A stretch of DNA of 64,000 bases from Codonopsis lanceolata (GCA_013146195.2 CM028377.1:61188360-61252359), one strand, 5' to 3'. Counted from the first letter of the stretch, positions 1-11,903 are shown. The notes: generated by a model not told the origin, from the letters alone. Numbers and translations: made by a program.

Positions 1-1546
1 TGGATGGAATATATATCAACTAGTCTCCGTACTATTTCTCTTCTTTCTAATTCAAAAGAATAAAAAAAATGTGTGTCCGTACATATTTTAAGTATACATA
101 ATGTAACAAATTGATAGTTCCAAATGCTATTCTCACTTGTAATACTATTACGAAGAAAAACTTTAGACGTGGGGCAAGAAACCCGAGATTTATAATGGGA
201 AAACTAGATATGAATCGATTAATTAGTTGAGTTAATTAAGTTCTTTTATCATTCTGATCTAGAATGATAAATGAACGGCAATTTGAGTAAGGTTCTAAGG
301 AAGAGTTTAAAGTTTAAGGGGTCTAATGGCAATTTTTGAAAGTTGGTTCAGCGAGTAGTTTTCACAGTTTTCCGCTAAACACTAATATAAATCATTTAAC
401 GATCGGTAGAACTTTAACGAAACATAACTTTTGCGTTCGGATGAATTACTGGACCCGCCGCATATCAAATCGAAACTCTCGACGAGATCTACAAGAATCA
501 TCGAGTGTAACCCGTGATGAGTTCGCTTTTTAAGCCCAAAAAATGTTGTTTAAACACTGTTACGGATCTTGGAAGTTTTTTGGGTTTTTCGTCTATTTTT
601 GTTTATTTATTCCTTTTAGGGTTTGGTTTGTTTATGGTATATATGGTATATAAATACTCTCTTAAACGTTTATTTCGACAGTTTTGATAATAAATCAAAT
701 TTTCTTATTTTTTTGCTTTGTGGTTGAAACCCTAATCGTCGTCATAGGTTTGTTTGTTATGAATTTTTCGTGGTAAAAGTTCATTTGATTGTTTCGTTGC
801 ATCACATTCTCTTGCAATAGTCTTGCTACATATAAGTTGGATATTTATTTTATTTTGTTTCAAATGCTACGTCTCCACGTATGGAACTTGTCCACAGTCC
901 ACTCTCAGACTGCGATTGATACACGGAAATAGAATCATAGAATTGATTAATAGGGGTTGGTGTTGCTAGAATTTTATTTGGAAGGAAGTGGATTGCTAAT
1001 CTTGAAATTGAATCCTAAAATTCAAGGAATCACAATGAGATTTGGATTCTAATAGTTGGAATCCATGTAAAAGGATAATTATATCTTTCTAATAGGTTAG
1101 ATATTTATTTTATATTTATAATATCATTTGGTCTCAACTATTTTGTGACCGTTTCTTTTTACTCTTCCTTATGATCATTGTTCTTCGGCTCTTTATAATG
1201 TTTTTCTAACCATTTGATTGAGATGACTAGAATTTCAATCCTTTTTTTTAGTCTCAAATTCGGTGAGATCAATTTGAAACACTAGTTTGTTGTTTCCATT
1301 AATTATTTCCTATTATGAATGATAATTTTATCTTGAAAGTCATTAACAATTATTTGTCTACTTTGAGGTAATATCGTTAATTGTCTTAATTTTATAATTA
1401 CATTCTAAGTTGTTTTATTTCTAACCAAACACTGTAATAGACATTTGTACTGTATATGATGTCTAGAATACCCTTACCAAGGTTTCTAACTTGGACATGA
1501 TTTTTTTTTATTACTTGTGATGGTTTATAATGTTTGAATGCATTTA
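1..1546. other. Intergenic; possible decayed LTR-like stretch
   Basis: No convincing gene. From about 150 to 900 the sequence has a promoter-like organisation: a TATA-like stretch at 647-656, a T-rich leader and an aaaccctaa segment. It resembles the U3-R part of a plant gypsy-type LTR, but no TG/CA boundaries, primer site or TSD can be defined. The rest is AT-rich sequence in which I see nothing specific. Confidence 0.25.
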
Positions 1547-1710
1547 CTCCATCCGTCCCTAAATTATCGTCCTCCTTTCCTTTTTCATCCGTCCCAAAAT
1601 AATTGTCCACTTTGAAACTTACCTTTTTAGAACATTATTTTTACCACTTTATCCTTACTTTTTCACTCTACTTTAATTATGGGCCACATATACATGGACA
1701 TTAAAGAAAA

Positions 1711-2971
1711 CTAGTTTTTTTTAACCTGTGCGTTAAACGCACGCCAACTAAATCGTACATAAATAAAATAAAGAGGATAAAAAATCTTAAATGATAAATT
1801 ATGAAGAATCGGTTTATTAATAATTACATATAAGTATATCACTAATCATTATAAATTCCAAAAAAATTCCTTATACACAATATTTGTTATCATATTAGTT
1901 GGTTTTTCATTTTTACAGCATATCAATATCTAGTTTCTTCAAAAAGAGACCTACGGCTACGTGCAATTATTGACTTTGTCACTTGTTAATTGTTATTATA
2001 TATGATACCAGTAATGATAATTGTCTTCTTTGAAACATGAAAGACAGTCTTACATCAGATGTAGGTAATGACAATTTTAGGATAAAAACCTTTTCTCCAA
2101 CATTGCTTTCTTTCAAAAATTTTGTTTCAATAATATGATCTCCAAGATTTATGATTATTAGTCTTGTTCCATTGCACAACCCTGCAGCATGGCCAATGTT
2201 TCTTAATAGTATTACTTAAACACCAATTTTAAGTGTCAATTCATGACCTGACAACCCTGAACACTTTATACTATTCAAAAACTTTGTACAATGAATGTCT
2301 TCGAACAAACTTGAATTTTTTCCGCCCTACAAATAAAATTTGAACTCAAATAAGTTCTTCATTTTGAATGATTACTTTTATTAAATTATATTTGTATTTT
2401 ATAAATAAATAAATTTCTGATAAGAAAATAAAAAATAACAAAATTATTTTAATAATCTCAGTTTAAATTGTTTTTGTTTTATTGACTCCGTAACTACTAT
2501 TTTTGTTTCATCAAATATTTTTATTTTACTAACGTATTTTTGTTTTACTTTTTTATAAGAATTTTTTAAAACTTTTGTTCCATAAAGTATTTTATTTTAC
2601 TAACCTCCGCATTAAATTATTTTTGTTTTGTTGATTCTGTAACTTATATTTTTATAGTAGCTTGTTCCATAAATTATTTTTATTTTACTAACCTCTTATA
2701 TTTTTGTTTTCTTGACTCTGGAACTATTATTTTTGTTTTAGTTACTATTTATTTTTTGTTTAAAGAGAGAAAAATGTTTAAACATAATTAAAAGAGATGA
2801 GATGATGGTGATGATAGAGAAAATATGGAGAAGACATGAAAGAGAAAGAGAAATACAACCAGAAGAGAGAAGATAGGAGAGAGAAAAAGTAGAATGGTAA
2901 CTTAAAAGTCAAAATTTCAAAAGTGTGATTTTGGAGGGATAAATATACCATTGACATTATATATATATAGA
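1711..2971 (-). mobile_element. Complete Helitron with TC and CTAG ends
   Basis: Read on the minus strand, the element starts with TCTATATATATA at 2971 and ends with CTAG at 1711. A GTGCGTTTAACGCAC hairpin lies about a dozen bases before the end. The flanking host bases are A (1710) and T (2972), the expected Helitron A/T target with no duplication. Joining the flanks restores a continuous Stowaway MITE, which independently confirms both ends. The element is 1,261 bp, too short for a full RepHel protein, and holds only a helicase remnant. Confidence 0.9.
1979..2240 (-). pseudogene. Helitron PIF1-type helicase C-terminal remnant
   Basis: The minus-strand frame reads CNGTRLIIINLGDHIIETKF, then a VFILKLSLP segment, then FMFQRRQLSL and a TINK end. 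This is the C-terminal part of the Helitron Rep/helicase (PIF1-like DNA helicase) family. Upstream, the same homology continues as LLRNIGHAAGLCNGTR but an in-frame stop interrupts it near 2215. In an intact protein this region belongs to the helicase domain that drives rolling-circle transposition. Here neither a Rep endonuclease domain nor the Walker motifs remain, so the copy is non-functional. A related remnant lies at about 16219-16476. Confidence 0.8.
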
Positions 2972-3065
2972 TTACACATTAAATCAATATAAATAATCAA
3001 GTTAATTACTTTTTCTTAAACTGTGCGCCGAGTCAACCCAGACAATTATTTAGGATCGGTGGGAG

Positions 3066-3768
3066 TATAAGTTTGATCAGTAGTTTTTTATTATCTCAAT
3101 GATAACCAAAATACAGTAATTCTTAAAGCAAGATTGATTTAGTTCCTGAGCAAGTAAAATTATTGGAAGTGCATGGGCTGTAGGCTCCATCTGTCAAAAA
3201 GCAAGCGTCCTGCTCCTGCATATTCCAAATTGAATATGTCAACCCTGACTTGTTATATTCTATTCCTGTAAATATTAGGAGAGCACAAATGTCTTAGTTA
3301 GTTAATCATGTCAAAGCTTGATTGACTTGCCTTGACGGTCTCGACTCATCCTCATTGTTTCTTTCTTCTTCTTGTTAGTATATTTAATACAAGACTTGGT
3401 AAATTCAAAGTGATCGCGACAAAATAGTGAATGGTGGTGTTGAGGTTGGAAATCTGACTAGTGCAACTATTCTTGAGAATACAAACAAGGAAACAACACC
3501 ATGAGTCGGAGGTCGGGAATTATCCCTGCTCAGACCTTCCGGTCTAAGAGTAAATAGTCCTTACATGCTTAATTCAATTGGTTAAGAATTAGTAGATTTA
3601 GATACGGTCCCAGTGTGAATACCTAATAATAAGCACTATCTGACACCCAACTTGGAAAGTAAAACTCGGAGGCTTAATTAGCTAGTGGAGCGCTCAACAC
3701 AGGGAAGATGAGAGACAAAGGAGAAATTAATTAAGGAAAAAGAAAGAGCTAGGTTGGTGTGTGAATAG
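3066..3768. other. Gene-free intergenic sequence
   Basis: No ORF, RNA gene or repeat boundary could be supported in these 700 bases. Confidence 0.4.
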
Positions 3769-4645
3769 TAGAGATGTTAATCGGTCCAATTCTATCGGTT
3801 TCGGTCTAATCCTGTCGATTTTGGTCTCTAATCGATTGCGGTTTAAACGGACCGCTTTAAACGGTCAATTGAAATGGCAAACTTAGACCTACCCCTCTAG
3901 TTTAAACGGGTCACTAACGGGTTACATCTAAACAAAATAAAAAAACTTAAATATATAAATATAAAATTCAAAATTAAGTAATTATCGGGCAACGAGCCAA
4001 CAACCAATATTCAACAACACACAATTCAAAACAAAATGACTCAAATAAGTCATACAACGAGTCAACAACATTAAACATAAGTGATAGAGTTCAAAACACA
4101 AACAAAATTCAAGACTTCAAGTTTTACTAGTTAAAAACTAAAAAGTCCTAATCAAGTATGAAATGATAAAATAAGTCGAAAATCATAAATATCATAAATT
4201 AAATTTTTATTAGACCAAACATAATCCAATTTTGAATAACTTGATTCATTATGAGTTTGACTTGTATAGTTGTTTTTGTGTTAGTATTTAAATTTTAGAT
4301 TTGCATTGTGTAATGATCGAAAAAATAAAATAGAGATGACCAAAAAGAAAAAACTATAAAGAAATTTTATCCTTTTTTAAAAAGATAAAATTTAAATTGT
4401 ACCACCGAAAGTAAAACTAACATAAATATTAGTATGAAAAAGCAAATGGAATGTTGGAATGACAACTTAAATTTTAGCATGACCAGTAGAGATGTTAATC
4501 GGTCAAACCCTGTCGGTTTCGGTTCCTAATCGATTGCGGTTTAAACGATCCGCTTTAAACAATCTACTAAAATTACAAACCTAACCCTAAAAAAATTGAT
4601 TTAATAGGTTCAGACCTGCGGTTCTCGACACTACTAACATCTCTC
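3769..4645. mobile_element. hAT-type non-autonomous element, 8-bp TSD
   Basis: The ends are tagAGATGTTAATCGG on the left and ...ACTAACATCTCTC on the right, giving short imperfect inverted repeats. They are flanked by a perfect 8-bp duplication GTGAATAG (3761-3768 and 4646-4653), typical of hAT. A second copy of the left end, in direct orientation, occurs at about 4489-4560 (the same agatgttaatcggtc start and the gcggtttaaac motif). This suggests a nested or rearranged member. There is no transposase. Confidence 0.8.
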
Positions 4646-4653
4646 GTGAATAG

Positions 4654-5925
4654 AGCCTAGAAAGAAAAGAGGGCTCACCGTGCCAACGTATTTATACCCG
4701 AAGGTGGGACACAAGACTACAACTTGTTTGCTAAGCTGACAAATGTGGACTTGTTTGCATGTGTATGCCAAAACCACTCGAAAAGACACTGAAATTACGA
4801 CCATAATAACTGAAAAAGATCAATATTTTTTATAATATTTTAACCTCTGTTATTATTTTCAATGCAATCAAATATTTAAAAAGAACTTAAAAACTTTATA
4901 TGATGTGTTAGTGTTGGTAGAGGCACTAATAATATCAAAACAATAACATATTTTTACTTTTGTCATATGTTAATTGAAATAAAATACTCCATTAATTCCT
5001 TACGTCAAATCGATTGTTTTTAAATGAAAATCTGATATATATATATATATCTTTTCATAACCAGAAAATACACAATTGGCTGTATATAAAAAATAATATG
5101 ATATCGAAAAAATTTAAAAAAATGGTCAATTTTTTATTCTTAAAAAATAACGGTTACTCCCACCGTTGCTGTCATTTTCTTTGGTTCTGAAAACCAAATC
5201 AGAAGAACAAGTAGCAACAATCTCTCTCTAGTTTCTCTCTACCCCCACACTCTCTTTATCTTAATAAATGATTATTGATAGAAATGTAAATATAGAAAGA
5301 GAAACAACTTTGGATTATCAGACATATAGGGAAAAAAAATTGATCGTGAGAGTGAAAGGTGAAAATGTGGGCGTCCATTTGTACCCATATTATGCCCATA
5401 AAACTTAATAGTCTAAGTTGACATGTTCATTTGTACCTAGATTAAAATTTAAATGTGCACATACTCATATTTTAATGAACGGTCTGAACGGACATATGGA
5501 CATGGACAAAATTTACCACCACTAATCTTTATGAATAAGCCCCTGAAAGAATTATTCACAGAGACATTAAAGCCAATGATATATTACTAGACAAGTAAAA
5601 ATGGTTTCCCAAGCAGCTGTCCAACCTGGAAAATTTGCTATTTTATTGAGCATGTCTTCCAATCCTCTTTCAAGGAATTCAATGACAACCCTTATTGTAA
5701 ATCAATAACCTTATTAAAAAAAATCAAATTATGAAAAGAACTAAACCCTAATGAACATTAAAACCATAAAATTGAAAAAAAAAAACTGAAGCTTTAATCC
5801 ATAAATCCTAAAATCTTTTAAGAAACAAAGAAATCAAAGAAGGGTGAGAGAGACATATCTCTAGAGAAGCGTCTTTTGATAATAGAGAGAAGAACACATT
5901 TGGCTAGAGAGAAGAGAAACAAATT
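4654..5925. other. Gene-free AT-rich sequence
   Basis: I see no gene here. There is a short (AT)n run near 5035-5050 and AT-rich filler; no repeat boundary could be set. Confidence 0.35.
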
Positions 5926-6086
5926 CTTGGAAAAGGACTTACGGAGGTGATGGTCCGTAAGTCATTTTACGAAGGAAAACCTGTCATTTTCCATTGACCG
6001 TAAAACGTTCTCCGTTGACCCATATTTTCTAGGGTTACCAAATACAGGAAAATGCGGAAAACGTTTCCCCTGAAACAAACAGAGCT
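5926..6086. mobile_element. Truncated Tourist-like element (right end only)
   Basis: The segment parallels the right end of the intact element at 10940-11900: a cttacgga stretch, a gtaagt(c/t)attt stretch, a gttgacc(c/t)att core, ggttaccaaa, and a terminal gaaacaaac(a/g)gagc. The left half and the target duplication are not seen, so this is a decayed relic. Confidence 0.65.
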
Positions 6087-6939
6087 AAGTTGTTTTGAGG
6101 GAATTTTTTTTGTTCCAAAATATATGTCACTTTGCAAATTTTAATGAACTGTTTTCCTTTTTTTTTTTTTTTCAATTCTACCTATATTTATGGACTCTGT
6201 AACTTGTGTTTGACTTTTTGGGTAAAAGTATCAAAAAACACCTCATTAATATTTGAAATAAAGTTAATAAGGACAGTTTAGTTTTTGTAATATGTTTCCT
6301 TAATCTGTATAAAAAATTTCAAAATAACATATATTTTGGAAACGAAGGAAGTATCATGTATTGGATGAAAATTTAATTCTTTTTTAAAATTCCTCATGTT
6401 AATAACCATCAAAAAAGCTTGACCGACATATCGAAATATGCAATCCACTGGTCACACCTGGACCTACAAATATAATTACAATATTAATTTAATAAATTAC
6501 ATAAAAGTATTTAATTAAATAAACATAATTTCTCCCTTGTTGACTACGTTTGTATCCCTTGCACCACTCCCCCACCACTTGGAAAAAGGATTGAGTCATG
6601 ATGTATACAAAAAGCTAATTATTGCAAGGTAAAAGACATTAGTATATGGGAATGTGACTAGTGGTTCACACTCAATTTGGTAGAAAAGCCAACAGATTGT
6701 ATTAGTCGTGGGGAAATTATAATCTCAAGGGATTTGAAAACTTAAAGTCGATAATTAATCCAATCAAGGAATTTTATAGGGAGAAATACCAAAAAGTTCC
6801 ACTAAAAAAATCTTATATCCAAAAAATTTATAAAAAAATCTTCTATTTAAAAAGTCTCAAAGTTAAATTCTTAATACAAAAGAGTTTAAAACTTAGTGTT
6901 TCTTCTAACATCGTTAGAGTATGAGGTTTTATTTGAAAA

Positions 6940-7160
6940 AAAAACTTATTTTAACTTCAATAATTTTAATAATTCAAATAAAATAATAAATTAATAATAT
7001 TCATGATAAAATTAATAATAATAATAGTATTATTATTATTAATAAAATTAATAATAAGAATTTTATTAATATTAATAAAAAATTAATAAAAAAATAATAA
7101 AAACAAACATACCAACAAATAACTTACTATTAATAATAACAATAGTGTTAAAAAAAATCT
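6940..7160. repeat. Low-complexity ATT/TAA repeat
   Basis: The stretch is made almost only of imperfect AAT/ATT trinucleotides with long A runs. It has no coding potential. Confidence 0.75.
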
Positions 7161-7163
7161 ATT

Positions 7164-7800
7164 AATATTGAGCTGCCTGGCCCAAAAGGTCCAAGCAATA
7201 TTGGTCATGTGCACAGCAAGTCGTATATATGGTCACGAGCAGACCACATGCATTTGCCATAGCCCAAGCTCAACCCAGAAGCGAACAGAGAAAGATCTCT
7301 GATCGCCCAAGCCTAACGAGTAGGCAGCTTCCTGCCTGAAGCCTGGGTGTCAAGTGTGTAGCGAGCAGCCAGAAAGACCTAAGCAAGTACGCTCATCCCG
7401 TTCAGTTACTTGGTAACGGTTGTCTTGAAAGTTAAGAGTTAATGTCGGGAAACTCACCCCCACGTTCCGGACGTGGCCCTGAACGTGCCCACCTTTTATG
7501 CCCATGTCTTTAATGTTGAGCCCCCAGCCATGAAGGCTAACCCGGCTTCAAATCATCTGTCCCGCTCTCTGTCACATCCTCTGTCCCATTGAATCTCAGC
7601 CTCACGTGTTTCCTTATAAAAAGAAGACTGACTAAAATAATAAGAATGTGTACGGCCGAGATTCAATGTGACAGTGAATGTGACAGAGAGCGGGACAGAT
7701 GATTTGAAGCCGTTATAAGGTGGCCCCCTAAACTCGAAAGGCAGAATACTGGAAAAGAGGCGGAAATCTCTCTACTGTAGAGGCAAAATAAAAAATTCAT
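7164..7800. other. GC-richer island with long foldback
   Basis: A block of about 600 bp of markedly higher GC content is embedded in AT-rich DNA. It contains the strong inverted repeat listed separately and a ccttataaaaag TATA-like string at about 7611-7622. It reads like part of a transposable element (LTR- or MITE-like), but I found neither LTR ends nor a coding frame. Confidence 0.4.
7543..7712. repeat. Perfect-looking hairpin: 59-bp inverted repeat, 52-nt loop
   Basis: The left arm (7543-7601, starting cggcttcaaatcatctgtcc) and the right arm (7654-7712, ending gatgatttgaagccg) are reverse complements at 55 of 59 positions by eye. The 52-base loop (7602-7653) contains a TATA-like string. 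A transcript would fold into a long stem, a possible source of small RNAs; alternatively this is a foldback transposon. Confidence 0.85.
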
Positions 7801-8160
7801 AGCTACCAAATTTTTGAAAAGGTAAATATCTAACCCAATCTCTTTCTTCTAAACTGTTGTAAAATTTTGTTTGGGGTTTTTTTTTTTTGTTCTTATGTAA
7901 ACTCTTTTGGAAGAATCAAGATGTTTATCCAATAAAGTAATTAGCCAATTAGGTTTTAAGGTATAATTATTTAGGTTTTGTATACTATATTTGTTACTTT
8001 CCAATGGATGATTATTTTATTGAATAATCAATATTTTAATTTTCAGATTTGTTCACCACTTTACTGTTTATTTATAATAATGTTGTGTATAAATATTTAT
8101 GTGTTACTTGTAAGTGAGCTATTGTTTATTGATTTAAACTTTTTTCAGGTGCTTGTTTTA

Positions 8161-8295
8161 ATGGTTCCGAAACGAATTTATAAATCTAGATATGAGAAAA
8201 TAAAAAAAAAACAAAAGGAAGAACAATTGCAGCTAAACATGCTAGAAGAGTTATGTTTAAGTGACACTTTTTTATTTATTATTATAGATTCATAA
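8161..8295 (+). pseudogene. Fragment of hAT-type (TTF zinc finger) transposase 5' end
   Basis: After a good acceptor (tttttttcag near 8149), the frame reads MVPKRIYKSRYEKIKKKQKE. This resembles the lysine/tyrosine-rich start of plant hAT-family TTF-type zinc-finger proteins (a K-x-SG-x-EK-x-KKK-type segment). The frame closes at 8295, before any zinc finger or dimerisation domain. The upstream frame from 7978 is hydrophobic and probably intron or chance. I regard this as a relic; the family assignment rests on a short motif. Confidence 0.4.
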
Positions 8296-8420
8296 ACAAA
8301 TTCGATGATATTTGATAATTTTAAAGTCGTTAATACTTCTTAGTTTTTTTTACTTGTATATGTTGGGGCTATATTTTTTATGTTATTGACTAGGACTCCC
8401 AAAATCTTAGGACCAACACT

Positions 8421-8480
8421 AAGAGAGAGAGAGAGAGAGAGATGGAGGGAGGGAGGGAGGGAGGGAAGGAGGGGAGGAGA
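8421..8480 (+). repeat. (GA)n / (GGGA)n microsatellite, G-quadruplex-prone
   Basis: An (AG)n tract at about 8421-8441 runs into five consecutive GGGA units and more G-rich repeats to about 8477. Overlapping open frames on both strands here are low-complexity shadows of the repeat, not genes. Confidence 0.85.
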
Positions 8481-9297
8481 AAAGTACTATGGAGGAGAAA
8501 GCTTGGCACTAGGTGTAGGCGAAGAGGAAGGTTTCGATGGAAGGGACGACGTACGACACCGATGAGAGATGGAGTGGCAGGTGAGGAGGGGTGGATCGAG
8601 GTAAAAGGTGGAGATGGAGAACAGTGCAGAGACAAGAAAGTGTAGGTAAGGAAAACGGTTTTAAAAGGTGAGGGAGATATGGGTTGTTAATGCGTGGGTT
8701 GAGTCCGTGTATGAATCAAGATGTTGAATGAGAATTTTCTTTGATTTGGGCATTGAGCATGGATGAAGATGGACAATGAATCCACAAAATTACTATAATA
8801 CCCTCATTTGTGTATTGATGTAGGTAATGGTACTTTGGGTATTTTTTTTTTTAAATTAACAATAATTTTAACGTTAATGGGGTGTAGGGGAATCTAACAG
8901 AAAAAAAATCATCATGTAGGATCAAACAAATTATTATTTTTAATAGCAGGACCAAATAAATTATTTCCGTAATTAAAGTCGAGGGACCAAAAAATTAATT
9001 AAATCTTATAAATTATACTAATATTTATAATAATATAAATTAATTTCTTAATTAATTCATGTACTCTTTAAACATGATAATTATTTAGAAACGAGAGAGT
9101 TCTATTTTTTGAACTAGTTTTTTATTTGGATCAGGTCAAGTTGAAGTCCACAACATTCAATAAATAAAGTTGATCCATAAACTTTTAGAATCAGTCACAC
9201 CAGTTAACTTAAATACATGTTTCTTTAAATTAATCTGTTCTCTCCAGCTATCATTTACATAGAAGAGTTTTGAAAAACTATTACGAACTAGGCTGTA
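8481..9297. other. Gene-free; possible MULE end
   Basis: A purine-rich, higher-GC stretch (8481-8700) is followed by text typical of the ends of non-autonomous Mutator-like elements (ggaccaaataaattatttcc, gagggaccaaa, about 8945-8990). The related phrase ggagggaccaaataattattt occurs at about 57279-57300. No matching opposite end was found. Confidence 0.3.
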
Positions 9298-9330
9298 TCT
9301 ATATTATAAAAGAGCTTATGGTCTAATTGA
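9298..9330 (+). mobile_element. Orphan Helitron 5' terminus
   Basis: TCTATATTATAAAAGAGC preceded by A is the canonical plant Helitron 5' end. I could not find a matching hairpin-CTAG terminus downstream, so the element is truncated or disrupted, possibly by the MULE at 9509. Confidence 0.5.
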
Positions 9331-9508
9331 CGGTCTTGATCGAATTATATTAAATATAACTGACGGTCCAGATTGATTCGTAAATATATGTGTTACAAAT
9401 GAACCCCTAAGCTATCAGTTATATTTGAATTATTCATCTACAATTACATATAAAACATTCAGTTGTGGGTTTTGTTTGAATTACCCTGTCAGTCATGAGT
9501 TTTTTTTT

Positions 9509-10878
9509 GGCAAAACCCTACATTTGGCCACCCAACTTTTCCAAAACTTGCAATGCGGTCACCGAAAGTTTAAAACTTGCAATGAGGCCACTGAACTAAA
9601 TTAATGTTGCAAGCGTGTCCATATTTTGGATGGACGTTAGCTCCACCGTTAAATATGAGTGGAATGCCTATTTTGCCCCCTTTAAATAACAATTTTCCCT
9701 TTATGTGATATTAGAAACCCAAAGGGGTTCAATTGAAACATAAGCAACTCTTTAATGCACAAATTGATGAACACATCATTTCTCTGCCATTCAATTTTTA
9801 AAAAAATGACAAAACCAGTCATCTCTAAACCACCCACAATTTGCTGTTTAAACATAATTGCTTGATAGGAATATGGATAGCCATTTAGGCTGGAAAATTA
9901 GTGCAGGGTCGATGATAGAGCTCGGGCAAGATGAGATGGTGGCGACTACTTGGAGATGGGATATGACTTAGCCAAGGCCATTGTTGGCTGGAATTGGAGA
10001 GAGGGAGTGAGAAGCCGACTGGAGGGCGGACCTGGAGTCGGCGCTGAGAGAGTTGGCGATAGGAAAGAGAAGAAAAAGATGGATCGATTGGTCCAGAAGT
10101 GGAGTCGGCAATGAGACGAAGGCCGGATCTGGAGGTGGCAGCCATGGCTATGAAGAACTTCGGTAGGATCTGGGTGAGAGGGGATCGGAGGTGGCGGCAG
10201 CTACGAAGATCGATAAAGGTAGGATGGAGGGCGCTGGGTGTGAAGTCGGAGGGAGATCGAACTGGGTTGGTGCGGTTTGAGATTGAAGAACTCGGTAGGA
10301 GCTAGGTGAGAGAAGGCCGGATCTGGAGGTGGCTTCGCGGGCAACTATGAAGAACGATAAAGGTAGGAGGGAGGCCGATGGGTGTGAAGATCTGAAGCCC
10401 CTCGTACTCTCTGTCTTCTTTCTTCCCCAAATTTTTCGTCTTCTCGCCGACCACCGTGGAAGCTGAGGATGAAGAAATCGATACCTAAAGAGAGATTCAG
10501 ACTTGGGTTTGATTTTTGGGTGTGAAGATCTAAAATCGATACCTAAAGAGAAATCGATACCTGAAGAAATCAAGCTCTCAAGTGATGTTTAATTTTTTTA
10601 AAATTATAATTTGACCCATTCTCCTTATACAAATAGCAAATATAATTTATTTTTTTCAGTTAGACCCCTTAAATTTCTAATATCAGACAAGAAATCGTGT
10701 TTAGAAGGGTAAAATAGGTAATGACATAATTTAACGACCAAATTTAACGGCCGTCCAAAATTAATTGGGCTCGCTTGCATCCTAATTAATGTATAGTGGC
10801 CTCATTGCAAGTTTTAAACTTTCGGTGACCGCATTGCAAGTTTTGGAAAAGTTGGGTGGCCAAATGGAGGGTTTTGCT
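9509..10878. mobile_element. Mutator-like element (MULE) with GC-rich acquired core
   Basis: Inverted repeats of about 190 bp begin GCAAAACCCT(a/c)CATTTGG at both ends (left 9509 onward, right to 10878). They are flanked by a 9-T target duplication (9500-9508; T run from 10879), matching the 9-bp MULE rule, though a T run is weak proof alone. The core (about 9885-10580) is far richer in GC than its surroundings. It carries an internal duplication: aaggccggatctggaggtgg at about 10119 and 10314, and cgataaaggtagga at about 10210 and 10352. Open frames on both strands show no recognisable domain. No transposase is present. Confidence 0.8.
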
Positions 10879-10939
10879 TTTTTTTTTTAAATCCAAACTA
10901 TTCATTAAACTGAGCGTGTGGTAGTTGATTGAACTCTTA

Positions 10940-11900
10940 GGCTCCGTTTGTTTCACGGAAAATGATTTCCAGAAAATGATTTCTGGAAAATGATTTCCGG
11001 AAAATCAAAAGATTTCATTTTCAGGTGTTTGGTAAATCTTTTGAAAATATGTCAGAAAACATTTACGGGTGTTTGGTAAACACATGGAAAATGTTACGGA
11101 AAACAATAAATGAATAAATGCAAAAATAAAAATAGAAAATAAACAATGTTTAGGATGTCCCTAGAAAATCAATAAGGACCATCTTTTTTTTAATAAGGTC
11201 CATCTTTTTTTAATCTCACAATTACAAATAATTTATTTTGATAATTGATATGAAAAAAAAACGTTTTAAAATAGAAAATAGACAATGTTTAGAATGTCCC
11301 TAGAAAATGTTACGGAAAACTATTATGAATAAAAAAATATATTCTAATATTAATGCACATATTGAATATAAAATAGTGTTGAACTTTAAGTAATTTTTCT
11401 TTAGTAACCCTCAATTTATCATTAGTGGTGTTAAATCAATGTCTATCTTTTTTCAATATCCCAATTACAAATATTTTTTTTTTGATAATTGATATGAAAA
11501 AAAAAACGTTTTAAAATAGAAAATTGACAATGCATGGTTAGGGCGTCCCTAAATAATATAGGTGACATTAATTTTAGAACGTAGTAAGCATTTATTAAAA
11601 TTATAATTTATAAATAGTATGCACAAACTTCATTTATACTTCTAAACAATTTATTTGTCAAGTGAAATATTGTGTATGTAAGTAAATATGTGCAATTGTG
11701 AAAGGGGGCGGAGGGTGCCCGAACATTTGGAAAATGACTTACGGAAAATGAATCCGTAAGTTATTTTCCAGAAAAGAAGCCTTCATTTTCCGTTGACTCG
11801 GAAAACCTTTTACGTTGACTGCATTTTCCTAAGGTTACCAAACACCGAAAAATGAGGAAAACGTTTTCCAGAAATCATTTTCCGTGAAACAAACGGAGCC
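10940..11900. mobile_element. PIF/Harbinger Tourist-like element, TTA TSD
   Basis: The ends are GGCTCCGTTTGTTTCACGGA and its reverse complement TCCGTGAAACAAACGGAGCC, perfect over 20 bp. They are flanked by TTA at 10937-10939 and 11901-11903, diagnostic of PIF/Harbinger. The 961-bp element is non-coding and has two internal diverged repeats (aaacgttttaaaatagaaaat at about 11260 and 11507). Confidence 0.9.
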
Positions 11901-11903
11901 TTA

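Larger units (their letters stand above)
1547..3065 (+). mobile_element. Stowaway-like MITE, interrupted by a Helitron
   Basis: The terminal inverted repeats are CTCCATCCGTCCCTAAATTA at the left and a matching ...GGTGGGAG end at the right, flanked by TA on both sides (1545-1546 and 3066-3067). This is the Tc1/mariner Stowaway pattern. The two halves, 1547-1710 and 2972-3065, together match the uninterrupted sister copies at 44321-44577, 48328-48585 and 54579-54790. The intervening 1711-2971 is a Helitron. Confidence 0.88.

Noticed and set aside
8380..8645. Overlapping ORFs on both strands
   Set aside because: They are translations of GA/GGGA simple repeats.
10148..10573. 141-codon minus-strand ORF in a GC-rich patch
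   Set aside because: It sits inside a MULE core with internal duplications, and frames are open on both strands because of base composition.
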